Below the pieces are notes generated by a model. It saw only the letters and a list, made by a program, of their open reading frames with translations, was not told where the DNA came from and made no database searches. From NCBI GenBank assembly GCA_023228645.1, contig JALOAT010000031.1, positions 1 through 45,475 on the forward strand: a stretch of 45,475 nt of DNA. The letters run 5' to 3'. Numbering within the stretch: position 1 is the stretch's first letter; each line of letters starts with the position of its first letter. This DNA is from Gammaproteobacteria bacterium. Lineage in GTDB: Bacteria; Pseudomonadota; Gammaproteobacteria; Thiohalomonadales; Thiohalomonadaceae. Shown one piece after another: positions 23,894 through 32,739 of the stretch. Position numbers and translations under genes: made by a program.

Positions 23894-24370
23894 TCACTCC
23901 ATGGCGAATAACTTGGCATTGTCGATGAGGATGATGAGCTCCTCGCCCTGATGGCTGACGCCATGGATGAACTTGGCGCTTTCATCGTTGCCCACGTTCG
24001 GTGCGACCTCGATTTCGTTGGCCGGAATGTTCATCACCTCGGCCACGCTGTCCACCACCATGCCGACCACCTGCTCGCCTTCCTCGATGATGACGATGCG
24101 CGTGGCATCGTCCATGTCGCGCGGTTGCAGGCCAAAGCGCTGACGCGTATCAATCACCGTGACCACGTTGCCGCGCAGGTTGATGATGCCGAGCACGAAA
24201 TCCGGGCCACCGGGCACCGGCGCGATTTCGCTCACCTTCAGCACCTCGCGCACCTGCATCACGTTGATGCCGTATTTCTCTGCATCGAGGTGAAAGGTGA
24301 CGAACCGGTTGGCGCCCTGGGTTACACGGTTGTCGGGGCGCTGTTCCATTTCTTTACGGGCCGTATTCAT
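23894..24370 (-). CDS. cheW: Chemotaxis coupling protein CheW (flagellar cluster)
   Basis: 158-residue single CheW domain coupling receptors to the CheA of this cluster. The core reads FVTFHLDAEKYGINVMQVRE, then GIINLRGNVVTVIDTRQRFG and VGMVVDSVAEVMNIPANEIE. The start overlaps the parP stop as ATGA (24367-24370). Its order after parC and parP matches the cheW-proximal end of the Vibrio and Pseudomonas polar chemotaxis operons. Confidence 0.95.
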   Translation of the reverse strand: MNTARKEMEQRPDNRVTQGANRFVTFHLDAEKYGINVMQVREVLKVSEIAPVPGGPDFVLGIINLRGNVVTVIDTRQRFGLQPRDMDDATRIVIIEEGEQVVGMVVDSVAEVMNIPANEIEVAPNVGNDESAKFIHGVSHQGEELIILIDNAKLFAME

Positions 24371-25092
24371 GGCAAGTCTCCACTATCTCCGTCGTCCGTC
24401 CATGCCAATCCCGCGTCGGCGGCGCCGCGGGCCAGCAGGCGTGCGAACGCGCTCGGTTCAATGAGTGCACACATGTGCTCGATGACCGTGCCAGCCAGCC
24501 AGCCGCGGGTGGTGCGGCTGGTGCGCCAGCGCACCTGGTCGGGTTCGAGGGTGACCACCTCGGCCACGGCATCACAGGCCAGCCCCCAGTCGCCCTCACC
24601 GATGAAAACGATGCGCGTGAAACGCTCGTCCGGTGTACCGGAGAGAAGCGCACGGCGGTCCTGCGGCAGTACCAGCAACGCCGTATCGACCACCGGCACG
24701 CTGCGCCCGCGGTAGCGTACCAGGCCGAGGAACCAGTCCACGTGCCGCGGCAGCGGCGTGACCGGAGACGTGCTCCATTCCTGCACCCCCGAGAGTTCCA
24801 CGAGCGGCACGGCAAGCGTGAGGCCCGCAATGCGAAACAGCATGGCCTGGAAACGACGCTGCCCCCATTCCGGCACGGGCGCTGGCTGGGGCACCGCCGC
24901 CGCTGCCGCGGCGGGCGCGGTTGGCGCCGTGACCACAGCGGCGGGCCGGGGCGGCTCGGCCGCAACCGCCGGCGCCGGCGCCGGTTCGTCCTCCACCACG
25001 TCCGGGACCTCACGCAGCAACGCCTCCAAATAGAGATCCAGCGCCTGGCGCTCATCGACCAGCGTCTGCGTCTTGGCAAGCGACTTGCTCAT
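24367..25092 (-). CDS. parP: CheW-like array-tethering protein, ParP type
   Basis: 241 residues: a short N-terminal helix, a Pro/Ala-rich linker (about 38-75), then a divergent CheW-like domain (FQAMLFRIAGLTLAVPLVEL, LGLVRYRGRSVPVVDTALLV, GLACDAVAEVVTLEPDQVRW). In Vibrio, ParP has a linker plus CheW-like (AIF) domain, binds CheA and ParC, and holds the array at the pole. Here parP lies between parC and cheW with ATGA-type overlaps on both sides, so the assignment is strong by context. Its exact partners are inferred. Confidence 0.85.
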   Translation of the reverse strand: MSKSLAKTQTLVDERQALDLYLEALLREVPDVVEDEPAPAPAVAAEPPRPAAVVTAPTAPAAAAAAVPQPAPVPEWGQRRFQAMLFRIAGLTLAVPLVELSGVQEWSTSPVTPLPRHVDWFLGLVRYRGRSVPVVDTALLVLPQDRRALLSGTPDERFTRIVFIGEGDWGLACDAVAEVVTLEPDQVRWRTSRTTRGWLAGTVIEHMCALIEPSAFARLLARGAADAGLAWTDDGDSGDLP

Positions 25093-25874
25093 GGCGCGGT
25101 CCTCGCCACGGGGGCGTCGCCCGCGAACAGGTGATTGGCCAGTGCGGTGTAGGCGATCACGCCGCGCGCCTGCGGATTGAGGTAATTGAGCGGTGCCCCG
25201 TGCTGGCTCGCCTCGCGGAACTGCGTGTCAACCGGGATGACCGAATTCCACAACACGTCCGGGAACCGCTCGCGCAGGGCCGCGAGGCTTTCCAACGACG
25301 ACTGCACGCGGCGGTCGAACATGGTCGGAATCACCAGATAGGGCAGCGGCCGCTTACGTGCCCGCAGGATCATGCCGAGGGTGTGCAGCATGCGCTCCAG
25401 GCCCTTCATGGCGAGAAATTCCGTCTGCACGGGGATCAGCAGTTCGTGGCTGGCAGCAAGGGCATTGACCATGAGCACGCCCAGCACCGGCGGGCAATCC
25501 ACGAACACCGCGTCGAACTGCGCCGCGCACTGCATCAGCGCACGCGCCAGCACCAGGCCCATGCCCTCGCGGGCGCCCAGCTGACGGTCCAGGGTGGCCA
25601 GTGCGCTCGACGCGGGCATCAGGTGCAGGTTGGCGAAGCGTGTGGCGCGCACCAGAGCGGCGGGGTCGGGATGAGGCGCGTTCTGGAACAGCGAATAGAC
25701 GCTGTGATCCAGGGTGTCCGGATCCAGGCCGAAATAGGTGGTCAGCGAGCCGTGGGGATCCAGATCGACCATCAGCGTGCGATAGCCGCGCTGGGCGAGC
25801 AGGCCCGCGAGGGTGACCGCCGTGGTGGTCTTGCCCACGCCGCCCTTCTGATTCGCAACGGCGAACACCCGCAT
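25089..25874 (-). CDS. parC: ParA-family ATPase of the chemotaxis operon, ParC type
   Basis: 261-residue MinD/ParA-family ATPase with a deviant Walker A (NQKGGVGKTTTAVTLAG), VDLDPHGSLTTYFG and Walker B FVDCPPVLG. This is the chromosomal, chemotaxis-associated ParA (ParC in Vibrio; the PA1462-like gene of Pseudomonas), which positions chemosensory arrays at the pole and at division. It sits between motD and parP. The ATG at 25874 shares one base with the motD stop; a GTG one codon upstream (25877) is possible. Confidence 0.9.
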   Translation of the reverse strand: MRVFAVANQKGGVGKTTTAVTLAGLLAQRGYRTLMVDLDPHGSLTTYFGLDPDTLDHSVYSLFQNAPHPDPAALVRATRFANLHLMPASSALATLDRQLGAREGMGLVLARALMQCAAQFDAVFVDCPPVLGVLMVNALAASHELLIPVQTEFLAMKGLERMLHTLGMILRARKRPLPYLVIPTMFDRRVQSSLESLAALRERFPDVLWNSVIPVDTQFREASQHGAPLNYLNPQARGVIAYTALANHLFAGDAPVARTAP

Positions 25875-26653
25875 CACTGAGCCCCCGCGCGCTGCAATTC
25901 CACCAGGCGGCGAGAATCCTTTTCCGCGAGCACCACCACGAGCACGCGGCGGTTGCGATTACGCCCGGCCGTGGTGGCGTTGTCGGCCACCGGGTGATAT
26001 TCGCCAAAGCCGACCGCCGCCATGTTTTCGGGCCGTACGCCCTGTTTCATGAACACGTGGACGACGCTGGCCGCACGCGCGGCCGACAGTTCCCAGTTGG
26101 ACGGAAACGCATAGGTATTGATGGGCACGTTGTCGGTGAAGCCTTCCACCTTGATCTGGTTGGGATATTTTCTCAGCACATCGGCGATGCGCCGCAGAAT
26201 CGGAATGGCCTCGGCCTCCAGTTGCGCACTGCCACTCTCGAACAGGAACGAGGTGTTGAGCTCCAGCTCGACCCAGAGGTCCTCGCGCCGCACGCTCACC
26301 ATCTCGTCCTGAATGAAGGGCAGCATGGCGAGTTCGAAATCCGTGGCGATCTGCACCAGTTGGTCGACGGGATTTTCCGGCGGATCGCCGGCGCGCAATT
26401 CCACCGGCTCGATGATCTTCGGTGTGCCCGACAGCCCGTCGTCCCCCACCTGCACCGGCTGCAGGCTCTTGGGGGTGGTGTTGAATGCGCTGATCAAGGT
26501 GTCCGACAGCACGCGATACTTGCCTTCGTTGATAGAGGAGATCGCATACATGACCACGAAAAATGCGAACAGGAGCGTCACGAAATCCGCATAGGAGACC
26601 ATCCAGCGCTCCAGGTTCTCGTGCTCTTCATGGCGTTTGCGTTTGCGCGCCAT
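25874..26653 (-). CDS. motD: Flagellar stator protein MotD (MotB family)
   Basis: 259 residues. A basic N-terminus is followed by one membrane span carrying the proton-binding Asp23 (WMVSYADFVTLLFAFFVVMY). After the plug and linker comes a C-terminal OmpA/MotB peptidoglycan-binding domain (SFLFESGSAQLEAEAIPILR, VEGFTDNVPI, NWELSAARAASVVHVF). It forms the stator with the MotA-family product of the upstream gene, 11 bp away. Position after cheB and before parC matches the MotCD pair of Pseudomonas rather than MotAB. Confidence 0.92.
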   Translation of the reverse strand: MARKRKRHEEHENLERWMVSYADFVTLLFAFFVVMYAISSINEGKYRVLSDTLISAFNTTPKSLQPVQVGDDGLSGTPKIIEPVELRAGDPPENPVDQLVQIATDFELAMLPFIQDEMVSVRREDLWVELELNTSFLFESGSAQLEAEAIPILRRIADVLRKYPNQIKVEGFTDNVPINTYAFPSNWELSAARAASVVHVFMKQGVRPENMAAVGFGEYHPVADNATTAGRNRNRRVLVVVLAEKDSRRLVELQRAGAQ

Positions 26654-26664
26654 CCCGTTGCCCC

Positions 26665-27405
26665 TCAGTGCAGATAGCCCTGCAGCTTGGTCTCGATATT
26701 GCGCGGATTTTCCCCTTCGGCGATGGACACGATGCCCTCGATCACCATGTAGCGAAACTGCGCCTGTGCCTGGATGGCGCTGCGCAACTTATTGGCCAGT
26801 GGAATGTACAGCAGGTTGGCGAAGCCGACGCCATAGATGGTCGCCACGAAGGCCACCGCGATGCCATGGCCCAGCTTGCTCGGGTCGGAGAGGTTGTTCA
26901 TGACCTGGATGAGGCCCATCACCGCGCCGATGATGCCGATGGTGGGGCTGTATCCGCCCATGCTCTCGAACACCTTGGCGGCGGCGAGGTCCGCGGTCTC
27001 CTTGGTGTCCACCTCCACTTCCAGGATGGCGCGCATCACCTGCGGCTCGCTGCCGTCCACCAGCAGTTGCAGCCCCTTGCGGGCGAAGGGATCGGCCTCG
27101 GTCTCGGAAATGGATTCCAGGCCCAGCAGGCCCTCCTTGCGGGCCGTGTTGCTCCACTCGATGATCTTTTCGATGGCCTCATCGGCCGCGAGGCGCGGCG
27201 GGACGAAGGCCCAGGGGATCATGCGCAGGCCGCGCATGAAGGTGGTGAGCGGCGATTGCAGCATCACCGCGCCCAGGGTACCGCCGAGCACAATCAGCGC
27301 CGCGGGTGCATTGACCAGCGTACTGGCACTGCCGCCTTCCAGGTATTGGCCACCCAGGATGGCGCCAAAACCAAGGATGAGGCCGATGATGGTAAGAATG
27401 TCCAT
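26665..27405 (-). CDS. motC: Flagellar stator protein MotC (MotA family)
   Basis: 246-residue four-span stator subunit conducting protons to drive the rotor. Features: ILTIIGLILGFGAILGGQYL, the cytoplasmic charged loop, GGYSPTIGIIGAVMGLIQVM with the conserved Pro before span 3, and VAFVATIYGVGFANLLYIPL with Pro in span 4. The ATG at 27405 lies 6 bp after the cheB stop. It pairs with motD downstream. No Na+-type PomA feature is obvious, so proton drive is inferred. Confidence 0.93.
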   Translation of the reverse strand: MDILTIIGLILGFGAILGGQYLEGGSASTLVNAPAALIVLGGTLGAVMLQSPLTTFMRGLRMIPWAFVPPRLAADEAIEKIIEWSNTARKEGLLGLESISETEADPFARKGLQLLVDGSEPQVMRAILEVEVDTKETADLAAAKVFESMGGYSPTIGIIGAVMGLIQVMNNLSDPSKLGHGIAVAFVATIYGVGFANLLYIPLANKLRSAIQAQAQFRYMVIEGIVSIAEGENPRNIETKLQGYLH

Positions 27406-27411
27406 GATGGC

Positions 27412-28473
27412 TTAGACCCGCTGTACCAGCGCTGGCCCGATGTCCTGCAGGGCGAGCACCTGATCGGCCAGCCCCGCTTCCACCACGGCCGCCGGCATAC
27501 CGTACACCACGCAGGTGGCTTCGTTCTGTGCCCAGACCGCGGAACCGCCCTGTTTGAGCAGACGCGCGCCTTCGCGACCGTCCGCGCCCATGCCGGTCAG
27601 CACCACCGCCAGCACCTGCCCGGGAAAGCTGCGCACGAGCGATGTGAAGGTGGTATCCACCGACGGTTTGTAGGTTTGCCCCGGCGTGCTTTCGGTGATG
27701 CGAATAAATGCGCGCCCGGCACGCTGTTCCACCAGCATCTGCTTGCCGCCGGGCGCAAGCAGGGCCACACCCGGTTCGATGGGGTCACCGTCTGCGGCCT
27801 CCTTCACCGTGATGGCACATTGCTGGTTAAGGCGCTGGGCGAAAGCCGGCGTGAACGACCCGGGCATGTGCTGCACCAGCACGATGGGTAGCGGGAAATT
27901 GGCCGGCAGCTTGGTGAGCACCTCCTGCAAGGCCACCGGCCCGCCGGTGGACGTGCCGATGGCGACGATCTTGTGCTGGCCGCGGCGTGCAGCGAAGGCG
28001 GGTGCAACGCCGCGCGGCTTGACCGCCGCGGCGGCCGGCGCGGAAACCGCGTGCGGCCGTACGGTCTGATGGCGACGGCCCGAGCCGATGGCATGGACGC
28101 GTTCACACAGCTGACGCTTGGCCTCGTCCTTGTCGCGCGAAATATCCTCGAACTTCTTCGGCAGATAATCCACCGCGCCGGCGTCGAGCGCATCGAGTGT
28201 GGCGCGAGCGCCGTCCGTGGTTAGCGAAGAAAACATAAGGATGGGCGTCGGCGTCGCAGCCATGATGCGCCGCACCGCCGTGATGCCGTCCATCACCGGC
28301 ATCTCGATGTCCATGGTGATCACGTCGGGCTTCAGCCGGGCGGTCATCTCCACCGCCTGCGCACCGTCCTCCGCCGCGCCGATCACCTCCAGGCGCGGAT
28401 CGGATTTCAGCATCTCCGTCACCCGCCGACGGAAAAAGCCCGAGTCATCGACCACTAATACGCGGATTGCCAT
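27412..28473 (-). CDS. cheB: Protein-glutamate methylesterase CheB (flagellar cluster)
   Basis: 353-residue receiver plus methylesterase protein. Phospho-acceptor Asp55 lies in ITMDIEMPVMDG; an Ala/Pro-rich linker (about 140-165) follows, then the catalytic domain with GTSTGGPVALQE (Ser), QHMPGSFTPAF (His) and LTGMGADGREGA (Asp). It lies between cheA and motC. A family E repeat separates it from cheA, so read-through across that element is needed for co-transcription. It is the paralogue of the cheB at 3635-4720. Confidence 0.95.
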   Translation of the reverse strand: MAIRVLVVDDSGFFRRRVTEMLKSDPRLEVIGAAEDGAQAVEMTARLKPDVITMDIEMPVMDGITAVRRIMAATPTPILMFSSLTTDGARATLDALDAGAVDYLPKKFEDISRDKDEAKRQLCERVHAIGSGRRHQTVRPHAVSAPAAAAVKPRGVAPAFAARRGQHKIVAIGTSTGGPVALQEVLTKLPANFPLPIVLVQHMPGSFTPAFAQRLNQQCAITVKEAADGDPIEPGVALLAPGGKQMLVEQRAGRAFIRITESTPGQTYKPSVDTTFTSLVRSFPGQVLAVVLTGMGADGREGARLLKQGGSAVWAQNEATCVVYGMPAAVVEAGLADQVLALQDIGPALVQRV

Positions 28474-28486
28474 CCATTAACCTTCT

Positions 28487-28585
28487 AAGAAAAAGAATTC
28501 TACGCAAAGACGCAAAGAGTTCCCAACGCCAAATACCTTTGCGTTCTTGGCGTCCTTTGCGCCTTTGCGTTGGGCCGTTTCTTTC
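28487..28585. repeat. Inverted-repeat element, family E (copy 2), between cheA and cheB
   Basis: Left arm TACGCAAAGACGCAAAGAGT (28501-28520), then TCCCAACGCC; right arm CCTTTGCGTTCTTGGCGTCC (28537-28556), then TTTGCGCCTTTGCGTTGGGC and CGTTTC. The right arm repeats the CTTTGCG unit. It occupies nearly all of the 122 bp gap in the che operon. Confidence 0.75.
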
Positions 28586-28595
28586 ATGTCGTCTT

Positions 28596-30731
28596 TCACT
28601 GTCGGCGCTGGCCGTAGGCCTTGAGCAGGCTGGGGACGTCGACGATCAGGGCGATGCGGCCGTCGCCGGTGATGGTGGCGCCGGCGAGGCCGGGCGTGCC
28701 TTGCAGCAGCGCGCCCAGGGGCTTGATCACCACTTCTTCCTGACCGATGAGTTCGTCCACCACGAAGCCCACCTGCTGGTTGCCGATATGCACCATGACC
28801 ACGTGGCCCTCGTCCGGCAGGGGGGCGCTGTAGGCGGATTTGACCAGCCAGCGGGTGAGATAGAACAACGGCAACGCCTTGTCGCGCACCACCACCACAC
28901 GCCGACCGTCGACAATGTTGGTCTTGGTGAGGTCCAGGTGGAAGATCTCGCTCACACTGGGCAGCGGCAGTGCAAAGGTCTGGCCGCGCAGTTTCACCAT
29001 CAGTGTCGGCATGATGGCGAGGGTCAGCGGCACCTTGATGATGATGCGCGTGCCCTTGCCGAGGGCCGAATCCACGTCGACGATACCGTTGAGCTGGGCG
29101 ATGCGGGTCTTCACCACGTCCATGCCGACGCCGCGGCCGGACACGTCGGAGATCTGCGCCTTGGTGGAGAAGCCGGCGGCGAAAATGAGGTGATAGCACT
29201 CCTTCTCATCCAGGCGCGCGGCAGCATCGGCATCCATCATGCCCTTCTCCACCGCCTTGCGGCGCAAAACCTCCGCGTCCATACCGGCGCCGTCGTCCTC
29301 GATGAGCAGCAGGATGTGATCGCCCTCCTGCTGCGCCGCCAGGCGCAAGGTGCCGGTGCGCGGCTTGCCCGCGGCCTCGCGTTTCTCCGGGACTTCGATG
29401 CCGTGGTCCACGGCATTGCGCACCAGGTGCACCAGTGGGTCGGCGAGCGCCTCCACCAGGTTCTTGTCCAGGTCGGTCTCCTCGCCCTCGAGGACCAGGT
29501 TGACCTGTTTCTGCATGTTGCGGGCGAGGTCGCGCACCACGCGCGGGAAACGCCCGAATACCTTCTTGATGGGCTGCATGCGCGTCTTCATGACCGCCGC
29601 CTGCAGGTCGCCCGTCACCACGTCCAGGTTCCCGACCGTCTTGGCCACTTCTTCCCGGCCGCTGGCGCCGGCGCCCTGCGCCAGAGTGGCGAGGCGATTG
29701 CGCACCAGCACCAGTTCGCCGACCAGGTTCATGATGTCGTCGAGACGTTTGGTGTCCACGCGCACCGACGTTTCCTGCTGGGCGGTGTCCGCCGCTTTCT
29801 TTTCGCCCTCGCCGCCCGGCTTGGCGGCAGCTGTGCGCTGGGGTGCAGGTGCAGGGGCTGCCGCCGCTGGCTGGGGTGCCGACGCGGCGGGTGGTGCGGT
29901 CTGCGGGACGCCCGAGAACTTGCCCTTACCGTGCAGTTGATCCAGCAGGGCCTCAAATTCTTCTTCAGTGATGTCGTCGCTCGGTGTCGCCGCTTCCGCC
30001 GGTGCCACGGATTGGGGCGCCGCCGCGGGCACGCCGGTGAACTTGCCCTTGCCGTGCAACTCATCCAGCAGGGCCTCGAATTCCTCTTCGCTGATCTCGT
30101 CGTTGTCGCCGGGTGGTGCTTCATGGCCCGCACCGGCAGTCACAGCGGCGGCCGCTACGGGCTGGCCCGCAGCGGGCGTTTCGAGGGCATTGAGCAGCGC
30201 CTCGAATTCCTCGTCGGTGATGTCGCCCGTCACCATGGACTCGGCGGCGGAGGCGGCAGGTGCAACCGCTGCCACCGGCGTTGTCGACGCCGCGTCCGGC
30301 GGTGGCGCAGTGGGCGCAGCCGGTGCGACTTCCTCCTCACCGTCGGGGTGATTCAGCGCCTCCAGTTGTTGCAGGAGCGCGGCCTCGGCCGGTTCGGGTT
30401 CTTCACCTGCACGCAGGTGCTCGAACTGCGCATTGAGTACGTCCAGCACCGGCAGCATGGTGTCCATGAGCTGCGAGGTGATGCGTTTCTGGCCGCTGCG
30501 CAGCAGGTTGAACACGTCCTCGGCACGGTGGCACACGTCGACGAGCGCGGTCAGGTTCAGGAACCCGGCGCCGCCTTTGATGGTGTGAAAGCCCCGGAAC
30601 ACGGCATTGAGTAATTCGCGATCATCCGGTCGCTGCTCCAGGTCCACTAGCTGTTCATTCAGCTTCTCAAGGATTTCCGTCGCTTCGATGAGGAAGTCCT
30701 GGAGGATCTCGTCGTCTGCGTCCAAGGCCAT
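28596..30731 (-). CDS. cheA: Chemotaxis histidine kinase CheA
   Basis: 711-residue kinase of the array. The P1 (Hpt) domain has phospho-His49 (RGFHTIKGGAGFL). No ordered P2 is evident; residues 110-320 are an Ala/Pro-rich linker carrying three copies of an acidic short motif: ITDEEFEALLNAL (171-183), ISEEEFEALLDELHGKGKF (213-231) and ITEEEFEALLDQLHGKGKF (254-272). P3 dimerisation is DIMNLVGELVLVRNRL, the P4 ATPase has VRNAVDHGIE, IEDDGAGMD and GRGVGMDVV, and P5 is the CheW-like C-terminus. The ATG at 30731 matches the P1 start. cheZ lies 10 bp upstream. The linker motif may be the ParP-binding site (inference). Confidence 0.96.
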   Translation of the reverse strand: MALDADDEILQDFLIEATEILEKLNEQLVDLEQRPDDRELLNAVFRGFHTIKGGAGFLNLTALVDVCHRAEDVFNLLRSGQKRITSQLMDTMLPVLDVLNAQFEHLRAGEEPEPAEAALLQQLEALNHPDGEEEVAPAAPTAPPPDAASTTPVAAVAPAASAAESMVTGDITDEEFEALLNALETPAAGQPVAAAAVTAGAGHEAPPGDNDEISEEEFEALLDELHGKGKFTGVPAAAPQSVAPAEAATPSDDITEEEFEALLDQLHGKGKFSGVPQTAPPAASAPQPAAAAPAPAPQRTAAAKPGGEGEKKAADTAQQETSVRVDTKRLDDIMNLVGELVLVRNRLATLAQGAGASGREEVAKTVGNLDVVTGDLQAAVMKTRMQPIKKVFGRFPRVVRDLARNMQKQVNLVLEGEETDLDKNLVEALADPLVHLVRNAVDHGIEVPEKREAAGKPRTGTLRLAAQQEGDHILLLIEDDGAGMDAEVLRRKAVEKGMMDADAAARLDEKECYHLIFAAGFSTKAQISDVSGRGVGMDVVKTRIAQLNGIVDVDSALGKGTRIIIKVPLTLAIMPTLMVKLRGQTFALPLPSVSEIFHLDLTKTNIVDGRRVVVVRDKALPLFYLTRWLVKSAYSAPLPDEGHVVMVHIGNQQVGFVVDELIGQEEVVIKPLGALLQGTPGLAGATITGDGRIALIVDVPSLLKAYGQRRQ

Positions 30732-30741
30732 GGGTTTACCT

Positions 30742-31485
30742 TCAGAAACCGAGACTTGATAGCAAGTCGTCCACTTCGTCTTGACCGGAGACGGTGCCAG
30801 TGTCCAGCCCCGGCACCGCGGGGCCGTGTACGCCCGCACTGGTATCCGGCTTCGCTTCCTTCTCGGGCGGGAGCAGTTTCTGTCCCGAGATGCGCACCAG
30901 TTCCACCAGATTACGCTCCAGTTCCTCCACCAAGGAAATCACGCGGCGGATGATCTGGCCGGTGAGATCCTGGAAGCCTTGCGCCATGAGTACGTCCTGC
31001 AGGTTCTCATGCAGACGCGGAAGATCCCGGCTGGCGGCCTCCAGGAACGCCTCCACGTCGTGTGCCAGTACACGGAAATCCTGGGCGTCCATCTCGCGAC
31101 GCGTGAAGCGCACCCAGCGTGTCTTCAATGCCTCACCCTGGGTTTCCAGCGCCTCACAGGCGGGCAGCGAATCCTCGATGGCCGAGAGGGTGCGATTGGC
31201 CGCCTGCTCGGTCATGGTGATCACGTAGGACAGGCGGTCGCGCGCATCGGGGATTTCGTGTTCCGCCATGTCGGCGATGCGCGAATCCAACCGGAAATTG
31301 TTCAGCGCGTCGTGAAAATCGCGCGTCAGCTTGCCGAGTTCGCGAAACAGGCTGTCCTCGCGCAGGCGCACCAGTTCATCAAGCAAGCGCGCACTCTCGT
31401 CTTCGTTGCCCTGCTCCATGTGGAGCAGCATTTCTCTCGCGCGTGCCACATATTCCTGGTGCAGCACGCTTGTGTCATTCGCCAT
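30742..31485 (-). CDS. cheZ: CheY-P phosphatase CheZ
   Basis: 247-residue dimeric helical-hairpin protein that dephosphorylates CheY. The active-site region reads MAQGFQDLTGQIIRRVISLV (catalytic Gln in FQDLTG), and the C-terminal CheY-binding helix is EVDDLLSSLGF after a flexible linker. The N-terminal half is long and helical as in Pseudomonas CheZ. The ATG at 31485 lies 21 bp after the cheY stop. Confidence 0.93.
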   Translation of the reverse strand: MANDTSVLHQEYVARAREMLLHMEQGNEDESARLLDELVRLREDSLFRELGKLTRDFHDALNNFRLDSRIADMAEHEIPDARDRLSYVITMTEQAANRTLSAIEDSLPACEALETQGEALKTRWVRFTRREMDAQDFRVLAHDVEAFLEAASRDLPRLHENLQDVLMAQGFQDLTGQIIRRVISLVEELERNLVELVRISGQKLLPPEKEAKPDTSAGVHGPAVPGLDTGTVSGQDEVDDLLSSLGF

Positions 31486-31506
31486 AAACCGCTCCGCTGC
31501 GCGAGC

Positions 31507-31896
31507 CTACTTGGCCTCAACGCGCTCGAAAATCTTTTCCAGTTTTTCCTTCAGGGTCTGCGCCGTGAAGGGCTTGACGATGTAGCCGTTTACACCGGCC
31601 TTGGCCGCCTCGATGATCTGCTCGCGCTTTTGCTCGGCGGTGACCATCATCACGGGCAGGGCCGAGAGCTTGGGGTCGGCGCGTACGGCCCGCAACAGGT
31701 CGATGCCTTGCATGCCCGGCATGTTCCAGTCGGTGATCAGCAAGTCGAAGCTGCTGTTCTGCAGCATCGGCAAGGCGGTGAGTCCGTCGTCGGCCTCGCT
31801 GGTGTTGTTGTAGCCGAGGTCGCGCAACAGGTTCTTGATGATGCGCCGCATCGTGGAGAAGTCGTCCACGATGAGAATCTTAATGTTCTTGTCCAA
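31507..31896 (-). CDS. cheY: Chemotaxis response regulator CheY
   Basis: 129-residue single receiver domain that binds the FliM/FliN switch when phosphorylated. Features: acidic pair Asp11-Asp12 in ILIVDDFSTMRRIIKNLLRD, phospho-acceptor Asp56 (ITDWNMPGMQG), Thr in MVTAE and Lys in IVKPF. No ATG fits; the TTG at 31896 is chosen because GGGAGG ends five bases upstream and the resulting N-terminus aligns with CheY. The ATG at 31968 would add 24 unlike residues. It is followed by cheZ and preceded by fliA across 129 bp in which I found no convincing promoter. Confidence 0.93.
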   Translation of the reverse strand: MDKNIKILIVDDFSTMRRIIKNLLRDLGYNNTSEADDGLTALPMLQNSSFDLLITDWNMPGMQGIDLLRAVRADPKLSALPVMMVTAEQKREQIIEAAKAGVNGYIVKPFTAQTLKEKLEKIFERVEAK

Positions 31897-32025
31897 GCCA
31901 GCCTCCCGATGAAACTCAACCGGCCCGGTGGCCGGCACGCCGCGCAAGGCGCGGCGGAATGGGTCCAATCATACCGATTTTATGGGCGTGTCGTTCCAGC
32001 CCACGCGTTCTCTATGCCCGACAGC

Positions 32026-32739
32026 TCACGACCCCAGGCGCGCCCGCAGCCGCAGTAGCGCCTGGCTGTGGATCTGGCAGACGCGCGATTCGGTGACGCC
32101 GAGCACCACGCCGATCTCCTTCAGGTTGAATTCCTGGTCGTAATACAGCGCCATTACCAGGCGCTCGCGTTCGGGGAGACCTTCGATGGCGGACGCCAGG
32201 TGCTTGTGGAATTCCTCGGACTCGATGCCGTCGACCACACCCGCATGCTCGTCCGGAATGTGCTCAACGAAGGAGTCGTCCCCGCCACCCGTCTCATCCA
32301 GACTGAAGAACCGGTGGCCATTGGCGTCGGCCAGCAGGTCGTAATACTCGTCTAGGGGAATCTCCAGTTCTGCGGCGATTTCACGCGCACTCGCCTCGCG
32401 GCCCTCGCGCCCCTCCACCACGCGCACGGCCTCGGCCACCCGGCGGGCCTTACGATGCACGGAACGGGGTGCCCAGTCGTTGCGGCGCACCTCGTCGAGC
32501 ATGGCGCCGCGGATGCGTATGCCGGCGTAGGTCTCGAAGCTGGCGCCGTGGGCGTCGTCGTAGTGTTTGAGCGCTTCCAGCAGGCCGATCATCCCGGCCT
32601 GAATCAGATCATCCACCTGCACCGATTGCGGCAACCTGCCCATGAGGTGGTGGGCGATACGCTTGACCAGCGGCGCATGGTACTCGACCCGTTCATTGAT
32701 GGACGCGCCGTTGGCGACGTACGCGGTGATGACGCTCAT
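32026..32739 (-). CDS. fliA: Flagellar sigma factor sigma-28 (FliA)
   Basis: 237-residue sigma-70 family factor for late flagellar and chemotaxis genes. Region 2 reads HAPLVKRIAHHLMGRLPQSV, DDLIQAGMIGLLEAL and FETYAGIRIRGAMLDEVRRN (then DWAPRS, a FliA signature); region 4 is LPERERLVMALYYDQEFNLK with VTESRVCQIHSQAL. The start overlaps the flhG stop as ATGA (32736-32739). It lies immediately before cheY, as in Pseudomonas. Confidence 0.96.
   Translation of the reverse strand: MSVITAYVANGASINERVEYHAPLVKRIAHHLMGRLPQSVQVDDLIQAGMIGLLEALKHYDDAHGASFETYAGIRIRGAMLDEVRRNDWAPRSVHRKARRVAEAVRVVEGREGREASAREIAAELEIPLDEYYDLLADANGHRFFSLDETGGGDDSFVEHIPDEHAGVVDGIESEEFHKHLASAIEGLPERERLVMALYYDQEFNLKEIGVVLGVTESRVCQIHSQALLRLRARLGS

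Noticed and set aside
31940..32025. Sigma-28 promoter upstream of cheY (GCCCATAA resembles the GCCGATAA -10)
   Set aside because: No TAAAGTTT-like -35 at 11 bp spacing on the - strand.
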